From contig NZ_KI912407.1 of the NCBI RefSeq assembly GCF_000518245.1, positions 162,241 through 226,240 of the forward strand: a stretch of 64,000 nucleotides of DNA. Reading direction: 5' to 3'. Both the position numbers and the translations under genes were made by a program. Below are positions 26,985 to 35,369 of this stretch, one piece after another. This stretch comes from Brachyspira alvinipulli ATCC 51933. GTDB lineage: Bacteria; Spirochaetota; Brachyspiria; Brachyspirales; Brachyspiraceae. The notes under the pieces were generated by a model. That model was not told where the DNA came from, made no database searches, and saw nothing but the letters and a program-made list of their open reading frames with translations. Every line of letters starts with the position of its first letter. Within the stretch, counting starts at the first letter, position 1.

Positions 26985-29144
26985 TTAAGATATAAAATCT
27001 CTAATTTCATATTTTAATCTAATGGAAGGATCATAATAATACTGCCAATTGAAATTTGAATAATATAATTCTCTTAAATAATCAATATCAAATGTACAAT
27101 ACTCTCTTGTATAATGAGAATGATATAATTCATTTACTTTTTTTATATCATTTAATATTTTTTCTATATTTTTATAAATTAAATTATTATCATCTGATAA
27201 GTATAAAGAATAATTAAAGAATAACGCGAATATATTTTCAGGTCTGCTCGAAACTTCACTATATGAACTATATATCTTAATAATATCTGATATATTTTCT
27301 TCATAATATTTTCTATGCTCAAACATATCAACATTATATGAAGGTATTTTGTCTATAATATTATTTTCATTAGCATATTCATCTTTCTCTAAATACTCAA
27401 CTATATCATATATTTCATCATCATTAATAATATTATCAATATAATCTATTTTTTTATAAAGCTCTAAAATATTATATCTTAATTTTTTTATATTATCATT
27501 TTTTATATTTGAGAAATATATTATATCTGTTATTAATAATATTTTTTCAAAATTTTCTCTTAATTCAGATAATAATGTATCAGGCATAATCATATTATCT
27601 GGAAGTTTTATAAGCTCTTCATAAATTGCCTTTATAGCTCCTCTCTTTATACGAGAAATTGAACCATTGTAAATTATTATTTTATAATATAAATGGAAAA
27701 CTAAAAAATCATAATAAGAATATAAATATTCAAAATCATCTGCTATATTTATAACATTATTTTTAAATATAGATTCCAATTTTAATTTCATTTCAATATT
27801 TATATCTTTTTTAAATAAAGATTCAGTTTCATTAGTTAAATAACATCTATATGGATATCTTTTATTATTATAATAATAAATATTATTCTCAAGGCATTTA
27901 ATATATATATTTTCAAATAAAATTATATTATTCTTTTTTAAATAAAAATATTTATAGCTGTATAAATCATGTAAATTATTGTAATATTCTATATTTCCAT
28001 TTTGAAAAAAATCTTCAGATAAAAATAAATAATCAAGAATAAATTTAAAATAAAAAAAATGTAAATCATAATTTATAATCTTTTCTATAAGATTTATATT
28101 ATTTTCATTATATTTATATTCTTCAAGCATTTTATTAATATTATTATATAATATAAATATATAATCTTCTATATATTCTTTAAGTTCATCTCTATACATC
28201 TTAGAAGCAGTATCTATATCAAAAAAATATCTAGTTTTTCTTTTTTTACTCTCTCTGCTCTTTCCTTTTAACTTTTTATCATTACCTTCAAATATTTCTA
28301 ATGTATCTTTTATATATAAATGATTTTTTATTAATTGTTTTTCTTTAAGATTTATTAAAACTTTATCTTTATTAAATAATTCTTCTTTAATATCATTAGT
28401 ATCATCTAAATAACTTATATTTCTTATAAAATAAAATTTATCCTCTTTTATTCTTTTATATATAGTAAGTATCTCATCAAGAACAACCAAAGACTCTAAA
28501 GTATAATATCTATAATTTTTATCATCTTTATTTTTTTGTAATCTGTATGAAGGAAGTATTGAAGATTTACTGATATCATAATATTCCTGAAGTATTTTTT
28601 TAAGCCTTTCCATTTCTCTTTTTTTTATTAAAGGCTCTTCTGTTTTATTATTAATATAATCATCATTTATTTTGTTATAAATATCATCTATATATTTTTT
28701 ATCTAGTTTAGTAAAATATGATTTTTCCTCGCATTTCAAAATACTGTTTATCAAAGAATATGTTGTATCTTTATTGTATGTTTTTATTAAATTAAATAAA
28801 TCTAAAAAAGCCCCTATTTCAAAAAAGCATAACTTATCATTTGTAAGAAAACTTAATATATCATTATCATATAAATATTCTCCTACTTCTTCATATTTAT
28901 ATTTTGAAAACTCTATTTGTATATATTTATAATTTCCTTTTTGTCTTTGAGTAAGAGTTCCTGAATTTTTTGAAATAAGATATATTATTATATTTTCTTT
29001 ATTATCTATTTTTTTTAATAATGTTTTTAATGAAGGCAGTATATAATTATCATCAAATAAATATTTTGAAGTTATATTAGATTTATGAGTATTTTCAATT
29101 ATATAACATACATCATCATTAATTAAATCAATTTTATCTTTCAT
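26985..29144 (-). CDS. 719-residue protein of the MerR-like/Smr locus, unknown
   Basis: No signal peptide and no membrane helix. Residues ~30-240 align with the 242-residue protein at the locus's upstream end: both have FEIGxFxDxxN and then a helix-turn-like RYYTLESLVVLDEILTIYKR segment. The first part of that region reads ILPSYRLQKNKDDKNYRYYT, an echo of the MerR signature in the neighbours. The remaining ~480 residues are Tyr/Asn/Lys/Ile-rich and helical with no recognised motif. No Shine-Dalgarno is seen before ATG 29144. It lies 64 bases after the 91-residue gene, same strand. Confidence 0.7.
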   Translation of the reverse strand: MKDKIDLINDDVCYIIENTHKSNITSKYLFDDNYILPSLKTLLKKIDNKENIIIYLISKNSGTLTQRQKGNYKYIQIEFSKYKYEEVGEYLYDNDILSFLTNDKLCFFEIGAFLDLFNLIKTYNKDTTYSLINSILKCEEKSYFTKLDKKYIDDIYNKINDDYINNKTEEPLIKKREMERLKKILQEYYDISKSSILPSYRLQKNKDDKNYRYYTLESLVVLDEILTIYKRIKEDKFYFIRNISYLDDTNDIKEELFNKDKVLINLKEKQLIKNHLYIKDTLEIFEGNDKKLKGKSRESKKRKTRYFFDIDTASKMYRDELKEYIEDYIFILYNNINKMLEEYKYNENNINLIEKIINYDLHFFYFKFILDYLFLSEDFFQNGNIEYYNNLHDLYSYKYFYLKKNNIILFENIYIKCLENNIYYYNNKRYPYRCYLTNETESLFKKDINIEMKLKLESIFKNNVINIADDFEYLYSYYDFLVFHLYYKIIIYNGSISRIKRGAIKAIYEELIKLPDNMIMPDTLLSELRENFEKILLITDIIYFSNIKNDNIKKLRYNILELYKKIDYIDNIINDDEIYDIVEYLEKDEYANENNIIDKIPSYNVDMFEHRKYYEENISDIIKIYSSYSEVSSRPENIFALFFNYSLYLSDDNNLIYKNIEKILNDIKKVNELYHSHYTREYCTFDIDYLRELYYSNFNWQYYYDPSIRLKYEIRDFIS

Positions 29145-29208
29145 ATATAATTATTATATAAAAAAATTTATAAAGGGCAAATATTAATATTATATCTGCC
29201 CTAATTCT

Positions 29209-29484
29209 TTAATTAAATTTACTCATTATATCTTCCATAAACTCATGAAACTTTTTCTTATCAAAATAATCATCTTCATAAGAAGAGAAAGAAGCAAGCA
29301 TCATCAATATAAAAGATAATATAGGAATATCATCTTTATCCAAATCAGCATTTTTATAATTAAATATCAATTTCTTTATATAATCTTCATCTATTTCTTC
29401 GCTATTATTTTCAAAAAAATCTTTTTTCAATTTTTTTATAATTGGTATTATAAATTCTTTTTCAATACTATTTATATCTGTCAT
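29209..29484 (-). CDS. Stand-alone C-terminal domain of the MerR-like family
   Basis: A 91-residue protein with no DNA-binding part. It aligns with the last ~90 residues of the 26173-26856 protein: EKEFIIPIIKKLKK against KELYIIKPMIKNAKK, then a conserved acidic-helical block ending ILSFILMMLASFSSYEDD against IIFALILLSSFNCYDID. AGGA is placed 7 bases before ATG, inside the end of the preceding gene. It might act as a free dimerisation or modulator subunit. This is inference from the alignment. Confidence 0.65.
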   Translation of the reverse strand: MTDINSIEKEFIIPIIKKLKKDFFENNSEEIDEDYIKKLIFNYKNADLDKDDIPILSFILMMLASFSSYEDDYFDKKKFHEFMEDIMSKFN

Positions 29485-29488
29485 TTTA

Positions 29489-30196
29489 TTATCCTTTATA
29501 TAATTTTTTATTGATATTCTCTATTGTATTAATCATATCATATTTAAAATTTAGTTTATCAAATTTTTTATTTTTATAATTAATACAAGCCTTATTTAAT
29601 ATAGAAATAAAAGTTATTAATGAAATATCCTCTTTTTTTAAGACATCAGTATATAATGAATTATCATTTAAAATATTCTCAACAACTTTTTTATCTACTG
29701 ATTTTATAGAAGGTATTATCAATTTAGCTTCCATATTATCTATATTATTAATAGTATTTTTCATTTTATTAAAAGATTCTTTATTTTTAATATTTTTATT
29801 TAGCAGAATCATATTAATATTATAATTAAAAAATATTACCTTTTCTATATCAGCTATATTAAGCCCTATTTCTTTTAATCTTAATATTTCTTTTACTATT
29901 AAAACATGCTCTTTTATATAGTATCTTGTATCAACTCTCACAGCACCTTTAGCAAATCTATATGCCGGTAATATTTCTTTTTCGTCCCATTTTCTTAGTA
30001 ATTTTAAATCTATATTAGATATTTTTTTAGAAATTAATTCTTTATAAAAATCTCCTATCTGCATAAATTTATTTTTATTAATATTATTTCTAAAAGGAAG
30101 CAAATATTTTTTGTTTGCTATGTAGAAAACAATATCTTTTTTATTAACATCTCTTTTATTATTAAGAGTTTCATTATTTTCATTTCTTTTAGACAT
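29489..30196 (-). CDS. MerR-like HTH protein, best example in the locus
   Basis: A 235-residue protein. The HTH pattern is clear: IGDFYKELISKKISNIDLK, LRKWDEKEILPAYRFAKGAV, then RVDTRYYIKEHVLIVKEILR and LKEIGLNIADIEKVI, which matches MerR-type regulators (helix-turn-helix, wing, RYY, dimerisation helix). The C-terminal ~80 residues resemble the 91-residue neighbour. GGAGG lies 7 bases before ATG. The gene follows the Smr gene by 16 bases and is followed by the next gene 4 bases on, so all are one operon. Confidence 0.75.
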   Translation of the reverse strand: MSKRNENNETLNNKRDVNKKDIVFYIANKKYLLPFRNNINKNKFMQIGDFYKELISKKISNIDLKLLRKWDEKEILPAYRFAKGAVRVDTRYYIKEHVLIVKEILRLKEIGLNIADIEKVIFFNYNINMILLNKNIKNKESFNKMKNTINNIDNMEAKLIIPSIKSVDKKVVENILNDNSLYTDVLKKEDISLITFISILNKACINYKNKKFDKLNFKYDMINTIENINKKLYKG

Positions 30197-30212
30197 TCAT
30201 TTACCTCCAAAA

Positions 30213-30569
30213 TTAATTGTTTATATAAGCTATAATGGCACCGTATTTTGTATATCTTTTAAACTCCCAAAGCTTTATAAATTTTTCTCTTTTTAAATCA
30301 TCTAATTTTTCTATTATGTAATTTTTTAATTTGCAATAACCATCGATACTATTATTTCCTCTGCCGTAAACTATTTCTAATGGGCATGAAATCTTTTTTA
30401 AAAAATAATCATTAAATATAGTATCTTCCAAAGCCTTAATAGCTTTTTCTTTTTTAAGGTAATGCAAATCTATAACATAATATCCGTCTCTAAAAAATTT
30501 TTTATATATTATACTGCTGTCATCATAGTTTTCATTTCCTTTATAATGATAATTTTTTATTTTAGACAT
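30213..30569 (-). CDS. Smr-domain protein
   Basis: A 118-residue protein. The Smr (small MutS-related) pattern is visible: VIDLHYLKKEKAIKALED for the DLHGxxxxEA strand-helix, LEIVYGRGNNSIDGY for the HGKG loop (His replaced by Tyr), then a helix KLKNYIIEKLDDLK and the last strand GAIIAYI. Smr domains bind or cut branched or nicked nucleic acid, or act in ribosome quality control; here the Tyr substitution weakens an endonuclease reading. ATG 30569 is chosen over the longer frame because AGGAGG is placed 6 bases upstream. Confidence 0.75.
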   Translation of the reverse strand: MSKIKNYHYKGNENYDDSSIIYKKFFRDGYYVIDLHYLKKEKAIKALEDTIFNDYFLKKISCPLEIVYGRGNNSIDGYCKLKNYIIEKLDDLKREKFIKLWEFKRYTKYGAIIAYINN

Positions 30570-30663
30570 AAGTATCCTCCTATATTTTTTATAGTGTTTT
30601 TTCAAATTAAAGTTAATTGAATATTTAAAGATATTATTTAGTATGCTGATTTATAATAGATTT

Positions 30664-30717
30664 CTATATAGGAGTTAAGCTTACAATCATAATAATTAAC
30701 AATATAAATATACACAT
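30664..30717 (-). CDS. 17-residue hydrophobic peptide with strong ribosome site
   Basis: A minus-strand ATG at 30717 sits 6 bases after a textbook AGGAGGG and opens a frame coding MCIFILLIIMIVSLTPI, a single short hydrophobic helix. It lies about 95 bases upstream of the Smr gene on the same transcript. It could be a leader peptide or a small membrane toxin-like peptide. The AGGAGGG box in AT-rich DNA is unlikely by chance, but no family is recognised. Confidence 0.5.
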   Translation of the reverse strand: MCIFILLIIMIVSLTPI

Positions 30718-31011
30718 ATATTCCCTCCTGTAATTTATAGGTGCATATTAACATATAAATAAAAATTATCATTTGATACCCTATGTAGGATAGCAATATT
30801 TTTTATATTGTATATATCATCATATATATACATAAATATCATCTAGGGTAATTATAGGAAAAATATAAAAAATATTCTAATTAGATACATCGATGTACCT
30901 AATAAAAAATGATTTTTTTTGAATTTTATTCTACTTATTAATAAGATAATTCTTTTACTATTTTTAGATAATATAAGCATTCAAAAATATTATTTTTATG
31001 ATAGTATATAT
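30718..31011. other. Upstream region of the Smr/MerR-like operon
   Basis: No gene is seen. It holds an imperfect dyad TACCCTA-TG-TAGGATA (30777-30792) and a CTAGGGTAATTATAGG string (30843-30858) that resembles TACCTAGGGTAATTA at 26161-26175, just beyond the last gene of the locus. An ATACATCGATGTAC palindrome lies near 30885. These are candidate operator sites for the MerR-like products. Confidence 0.45.
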
Positions 31012-31740
31012 TTAATCTCGTTTCTTTCTTAATAGAATTTTTATTATAGTGTCAATTGATTCTCTTTTTATTTTTGGAAGTGAATCAGGAGGTAATTTTA
31101 ATGCTTTTTTGATTTTTGTTAATTCTTTTATTGTTTTTTTGTTCTTTTCAATATTTCTTATATAATCTAAATGTATTTCAGCTTCATCATTTGCACCATA
31201 TAATATAGTTTTTATCTTTTTGAAATCTAATTTATTTTTATAATAATAATTTATATTGTCTGCTATAATAAGCATTTCCAATTTATAATAGATTGTATTT
31301 TTAAAAAGTTTATAACCTTCAAAAAGTTCATTTTTATGATATTCTCTATATTTTCTCACTTCTTCCTTAACAGAATTTATATTATGCAGTACTTTTTGTT
31401 TATCATTTACTAGCTCTACTAGTTCAATATATTCTAAATATTTATTTTCTAATTCTTTGAAAATATTATTGTATATATCTATAAATAATCCTATTTCAAA
31501 AAGATAAATATTATTACTGTTGAGTTTAATTTCTGAAATATATTTTTCTTCTATTTTATCAAATTTTCCATTTTTATAAATTAATTTTGATATAGAAAAA
31601 TCTTCATTCTTTTTAGCGCTTCTAGTTTTTTGAACTACATATACATTTTCTTCTTTTGAAATAGCAGCCTTTATATCTTCTTCACTTGTATAAGATATTT
31701 TTTTTGTTTTGCCATTTAAATATATTCTTACTTCTTTCAT
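31012..31740 (-). CDS. Paralogue of the N-terminal part of the 719-residue protein
   Basis: A 242-residue soluble protein. IYLFEIGLFIDIYN matches CFFEIGAFLDLFN of the 719-residue protein, and IYYKLEMLIIADNINYYYK matches its YRYYTLESLVVLDEILTIYK at similar spacing, so the two share one ancestor. The N-terminal ~80 residues have a short beta region (VYVVQKTRSAKKNEDF), the end is Lys-rich. It lies first in the direction of transcription, about 295 bases ahead of the 17-residue peptide. Function unknown. Confidence 0.65.
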   Translation of the reverse strand: MKEVRIYLNGKTKKISYTSEEDIKAAISKEENVYVVQKTRSAKKNEDFSISKLIYKNGKFDKIEEKYISEIKLNSNNIYLFEIGLFIDIYNNIFKELENKYLEYIELVELVNDKQKVLHNINSVKEEVRKYREYHKNELFEGYKLFKNTIYYKLEMLIIADNINYYYKNKLDFKKIKTILYGANDEAEIHLDYIRNIEKNKKTIKELTKIKKALKLPPDSLPKIKRESIDTIIKILLRKKRD

Positions 31741-31859
31741 ATTTTACTTATAATAAATACTTCTATTTATATTATAATATAAACATATTAAATTCAATAT
31801 TCAGCAAATAGCTAAATATTTTAATGCATGGCAAATAAAAAATATTAGAAATAATAAAA

Positions 31860-32045
31860 GAGCAAGTACAATTAAATTTTAAAACTTTTATTACATTCCC
31901 CGCCCTTTATACTTTATAACTAACTCTTAAATTTCGATATTAACTATCTTTATAACTTATTTAGAAATTTCAGCACCCACCCAAACATTAATTAAGTTTA
32001 GAATTTCTCTAACGCACGTTTAACAAAATTAAAAATAGTGAAAAT
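31860..32045. repeat. Dispersed intergenic repeat, copy 2
   Basis: Same order of elements as 22080-22345: a TTTTAAAA-rich start, ATTACATTCCCCGCC, a TTAGAAATTTCAGCACCCACCCAA box, then CTCTAACGCACGTTTAACAAA. A GC-containing patch GCTCTGCGTGCGG follows near 32080. The gap between the 242-residue gene and argJ (31741-32182) contains no gene. Confidence 0.55.
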
Positions 32046-32126
32046 TTAGAATAAAAGTAAACCTATGTTTATAACTTTGCTCTGCGTGCGGATATTAATG
32101 CGGGAAACTTTTTATATATTACCAGA

Positions 32127-32185
32127 TAAAAGTTTCGAACTTCTGACAACTTTAGTTAGCAGAATATTATAGTGAGAAACTTTTA
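32127..32185. repeat. Nested hairpin element, copy 2
   Basis: Outer arms TAAAAGTTTC (32127-32136) and GAAACTTTTA (32176-32185) pair perfectly; the inner CTGACAAC-TTTA-GTTAGCAG (32143-32162) matches the inner hairpin of copy 1 at 25682-25741. The right arm overlaps the last bases of argJ, so it may also act in transcription end or mRNA stability. Confidence 0.7.
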
Positions 32186-33376
32186 TATATTATAAGAAGA
32201 ATGTATTGATATGTATTCCTGAGTTAAATCTGTGAAATAGTAATAATCTTCGTATTTAGTATTATAACCCAAATCTATTGTTATATAATTTTCTTTTTTA
32301 TCTTTATTGATATATTCTTTAAGTTTTTTAATATTTACTTCGTTTTTATTTACTTTACCATTTTTGTATATTTCTATATCATTAACATATAAAGATACAT
32401 TATTAATATTAATATTAATACTAATATTTCCCAAAACAGACAGTATCTTTTCAAAATTAGGATTTTTTGAAAGAAATAATATTTTAACTAAATTTGAAGT
32501 AGCTATAGCATGAGCAGCATTGAAAGCGTCTTTTTGATTTTTGGCTCTTTTTACAGAAACTATAATTGTTTTAGTTATACCCTCTCCGTCAAGTATGATC
32601 ATTTTAGCCAAATATGCACATATCTCATCCAATTTATTTTTTAAATCCTTAAATAATTTTTTGTTCCCTTCAGTTACAGCCTTATTATTAAGTGCACCAT
32701 TTGCCATAATAACAGCCATATCATTAGTTGAAGTTTCACCATCTATTGATATTCTGTTAAATGTTTTATTTATAGATTCTCTAAATGCCTTATTTAAAGC
32801 AGATTTTTCAATATTTAAATCGGTAAATATAAAAAGCAAAATAGTAGCCATATTAGGATGCACTATTGAACTTCCTTTAGCAACGGCATAAAATCTTGCT
32901 GTTTTACCAGACACATCCAATTCTGTAGAATATATTTTATTAAATTTATCCCTAGTTTGAATAGCTCTTGCAATATTATCAAAACTATTATTTAAAGAGT
33001 ATTTTGCTTCATCAATACCATTCTTGATTTTTTGAGTATCTAACTCTTCTCCAATAATACCAGTAGATGCCATTAATATACTGTCTCTTTTAATATCAAA
33101 AGTATCAGATGCATACTTAGCTATATCAATAACATCATCCAAGCCTTTTTTTCCAGTTAAAGAATTAGCAATTTTACTGTTTACTATTAATAAATTTATT
33201 TTGTTTTTATCATTTTTTTTTGAAAAAATAATAGGAGCAGCCTGAAAAGTATTTTTAGTATATAAAGCAGATACTATACTTGGCGGATCGCTTTTTATAA
33301 CTGCAAGATCATAATCATTATTTTTAAGTCCGGATTTTATAGCAGCAGATGAAAAACCCAGAGGTATATCATACAT
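32183..33376 (-). CDS. argJ: Bifunctional glutamate/ornithine acetyltransferase ArgJ
   Basis: A 397-residue protein with the ArgJ/OAT signatures: ALYTKNTFQAAPI near the start, KGSSIVHPNMATIL with the Ala-Thr self-cleavage site and nucleophile Thr, and RISIDGETSTND. It transfers acetyl between ornithine and glutamate in arginine synthesis; whether it also uses acetyl-CoA cannot be told. ATG 33376 is chosen over the longer frame because GAGGAGG precedes it and it overlaps the end of the upstream gene by 8 bases, giving translational coupling. Confidence 0.93.
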   Translation of the reverse strand: MYDIPLGFSSAAIKSGLKNNDYDLAVIKSDPPSIVSALYTKNTFQAAPIIFSKKNDKNKINLLIVNSKIANSLTGKKGLDDVIDIAKYASDTFDIKRDSILMASTGIIGEELDTQKIKNGIDEAKYSLNNSFDNIARAIQTRDKFNKIYSTELDVSGKTARFYAVAKGSSIVHPNMATILLFIFTDLNIEKSALNKAFRESINKTFNRISIDGETSTNDMAVIMANGALNNKAVTEGNKKLFKDLKNKLDEICAYLAKMIILDGEGITKTIIVSVKRAKNQKDAFNAAHAIATSNLVKILFLSKNPNFEKILSVLGNISINININNVSLYVNDIEIYKNGKVNKNEVNIKKLKEYINKDKKENYITIDLGYNTKYEDYYYFTDLTQEYISIHSSYNI

Positions 33377-33878
33377 TAAACAAATCCTCCTCTTCAGGAT
33401 CTGCATCATCTTCTACTTTCTTTATTTTCTTATTTTCATAATTGATTCTTTTACGTACAAAAAATCTAGAGCTTTTTCCATTCTGTCTCTCTTGTATAAT
33501 TCCAAAAGTTCCAGAACCTAAATAAACTATTTTATCCTCATCTTCCATTTCTGAAATATTGTTATCTTTAATTTCATTTAAAATACATTCAAAATGTGCT
33601 AACTCTCCTGTAGCATTGTGTCTTATAGCTTCTTCTACAATATATATAGGTTCATTGCAAACAGGGCATAAAGGCCTTTCAACATCTTCCTTCATACGCC
33701 TTTTTAGATAAATTTTTTCATATTCTTCTATGCTTTTTTCTTGATATTTATTATTGTTATGATATTTTTTTTTATTATAGAAATTATTTTTATTTTTTTT
33801 ATTATTATAGTTATTGCTATAAAACTTTTTTCCGCTGTTATTTTCTTTGCTAAATTTTTTGAATTTTTTTTCTGACAT
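33369..33878 (-). CDS. Basic protein with CxxC...HxxC zinc-binding-like motif
   Basis: A 169-residue protein. The first ~60 residues are Lys/Asn/Tyr-rich, likely disordered and nucleic-acid binding. In the middle a small metal site is likely: LCPVCNEPI then, 20 residues on, GELAHFECI. A hydrophobic beta segment (VYLGSGTFGIIQE) and a basic block follow. I do not recognise the family. AAGGCGG lies 6 bases before the chosen ATG. The stop overlaps argJ (ATGTATGA), so the two are read together. Confidence 0.65.
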   Translation of the reverse strand: MSEKKFKKFSKENNSGKKFYSNNYNNKKNKNNFYNKKKYHNNNKYQEKSIEEYEKIYLKRRMKEDVERPLCPVCNEPIYIVEEAIRHNATGELAHFECILNEIKDNNISEMEDEDKIVYLGSGTFGIIQERQNGKSSRFFVRKRINYENKKIKKVEDDADPEEEDLFNV

Positions 33879-33943
33879 CAAACCGCCTTTTAATATAAAG
33901 CAATACTATTAATAAATAATAATATTGCTTTACATCAAATTAA

Positions 33944-34345
33944 TTATTTATCATAATTATCATCATAATCATCGTCATAGTCGTCATAGTCATCATCATC
34001 AAAATCGTCTTCATCATCATAGTCATCATCGAAATCATCGTCAAAATCATCTAAATCATCAATGTCATCATCATCAAAATCGTCTTCGTCATCATAATCA
34101 TCTTCATCATCGTAGTCATCGTCATAATCTTCGTCTTCGTCGTCATAATCATCATAATCATCATCGTCAAAGTCGTCATCATCATCAAAATCGTCATCAT
34201 CGTCGAAGTCGTCTTCGTCGTCATAATCTTCATCATAGTCATCGTCATAATCTTCATCAAAATCATCATCATCATCAAACTTTGCAAAATAGCCGTTTAA
34301 TATGTTTAATTCATCTAATAAAAAAAGAGATTTGAATCTTTCCAT
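33944..34345 (-). CDS. Extremely Asp-rich low-complexity protein
   Basis: A 133-residue protein. After MERFKSLFLLDELNILNGYF the rest is DDDYD/DDDFD/DEDYDD repeats, almost only Asp, Tyr, Phe and Glu. The DNA is a microsatellite-like string of ATC/TCG triplets on the + strand. ATG 34345 follows GGAG by 8 bases inside a longer frame. It resembles acidic tails of some RNA polymerase delta subunits but lacks the folded HARE domain. A divalent-cation-binding or histone-chaperone-like role is guesswork. Confidence 0.55.
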   Translation of the reverse strand: MERFKSLFLLDELNILNGYFAKFDDDDDFDEDYDDDYDEDYDDEDDFDDDDDFDDDDDFDDDDYDDYDDEDEDYDDDYDDEDDYDDEDDFDDDDIDDLDDFDDDFDDDYDDEDDFDDDDYDDYDDDYDDNYDK

Positions 34346-34466
34346 TACATTTACTCCATAATTCATAATTTTAAAGCTATAATAATATATAAGTTTTTTT
34401 TGTCAAGTATAAATATACAATTTTTATATTAAACATTATACTTAAATTAAATGTATGAATATACAG

Positions 34467-35222
34467 TTATAGTCTAACATTAATATTATTATCACGCAAA
34501 TATTTCTTCAAATTTTTTATTTCTATTTCTTTAAAATGAAATATAGAAGCAGCAAGCCCCGCATCAACCCCATTTACCTGAAATACATCTTTAAAATGCT
34601 CCATATTTCCAGCACCTCCTGATGCAATTAAGGGTATTGATACATTTTGAGCAATTTCTTTAAGCAATTCTATATCAAAACCATTTTTAACTCCATCAGT
34701 ATCTATACTGTTTATTACAAGTTCTCCTGCCCCATTTTTTTCTCCATTTATAGCCCATTCAATGGCATCAATATTGGTATCTTCACGTCCGCCTTTAGCA
34801 AATACAGAATATTTACCATTAACTCTTTTTATATCAATAGAAAGGACTACACATTGATTTCCATATTTTTCAGCAGCTTCACGTATTAAATTAGGATTTT
34901 TTATAGCCCCTGAATTTACACTTACTTTATCAGCACCGGATTTAAGCACTATATCAAAATCTTTTATACTGTTTATGCCTCCTCCAACTGTAAGCGGAAT
35001 AAATATCTCCTTTGCCACTTTTTCAAGCACATTTACAAATAAACTTCTATCCTCATAAGAAGCGGTAATATCATAAAATACAAGCTCATCAGCTAAAGAA
35101 TTATTATAATATTTGGCAAGTTCTACAGGATCGTCTACATCTTTAAGTCCTTCAAAATTTGTACCCTTTACAACTCTGCCGTCTCTAACATCTAAACATG
35201 GTATAATTCTTTTTGTTATCAT
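34467..35222 (-). CDS. hisF: Imidazole glycerol phosphate synthase subunit HisF
   Basis: A 251-residue (beta/alpha)8 barrel with all the usual marks: KRIIPCLDVRDGRVVKGTNF with the catalytic Asp, TVGGGINSIKD, GADKVSVNSGA, ELVINSIDTDGV with the second Asp, and LIASGGAGN. It makes imidazole glycerol phosphate and AICAR in histidine synthesis together with HisH, which is not adjacent. Complete length. A short gap separates it from the divergent MATE transporter. Confidence 0.96.
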   Translation of the reverse strand: MITKRIIPCLDVRDGRVVKGTNFEGLKDVDDPVELAKYYNNSLADELVFYDITASYEDRSLFVNVLEKVAKEIFIPLTVGGGINSIKDFDIVLKSGADKVSVNSGAIKNPNLIREAAEKYGNQCVVLSIDIKRVNGKYSVFAKGGREDTNIDAIEWAINGEKNGAGELVINSIDTDGVKNGFDIELLKEIAQNVSIPLIASGGAGNMEHFKDVFQVNGVDAGLAASIFHFKEIEIKNLKKYLRDNNINVRL

Positions 35223-35369
35223 TGCAGAAACACCTAATTAAATTTATAAAAAATTATACAGTAAAACAAATATTTCGTAAAGATATATTGTCAAAATTAC
35301 ATTCTTGAAAAATAAATAAAATAAAATATACTTAAACATAAATTTTATATATTTTTCGGATGATATTAT

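Noticed and set aside
33925..34335. Long His-rich frame on the + strand over the Asp-rich gene
   Set aside because: It is the reverse reading of GAT/GAC repeats (ATC to CAT/CAC by frame); no ribosome site and no independent support.
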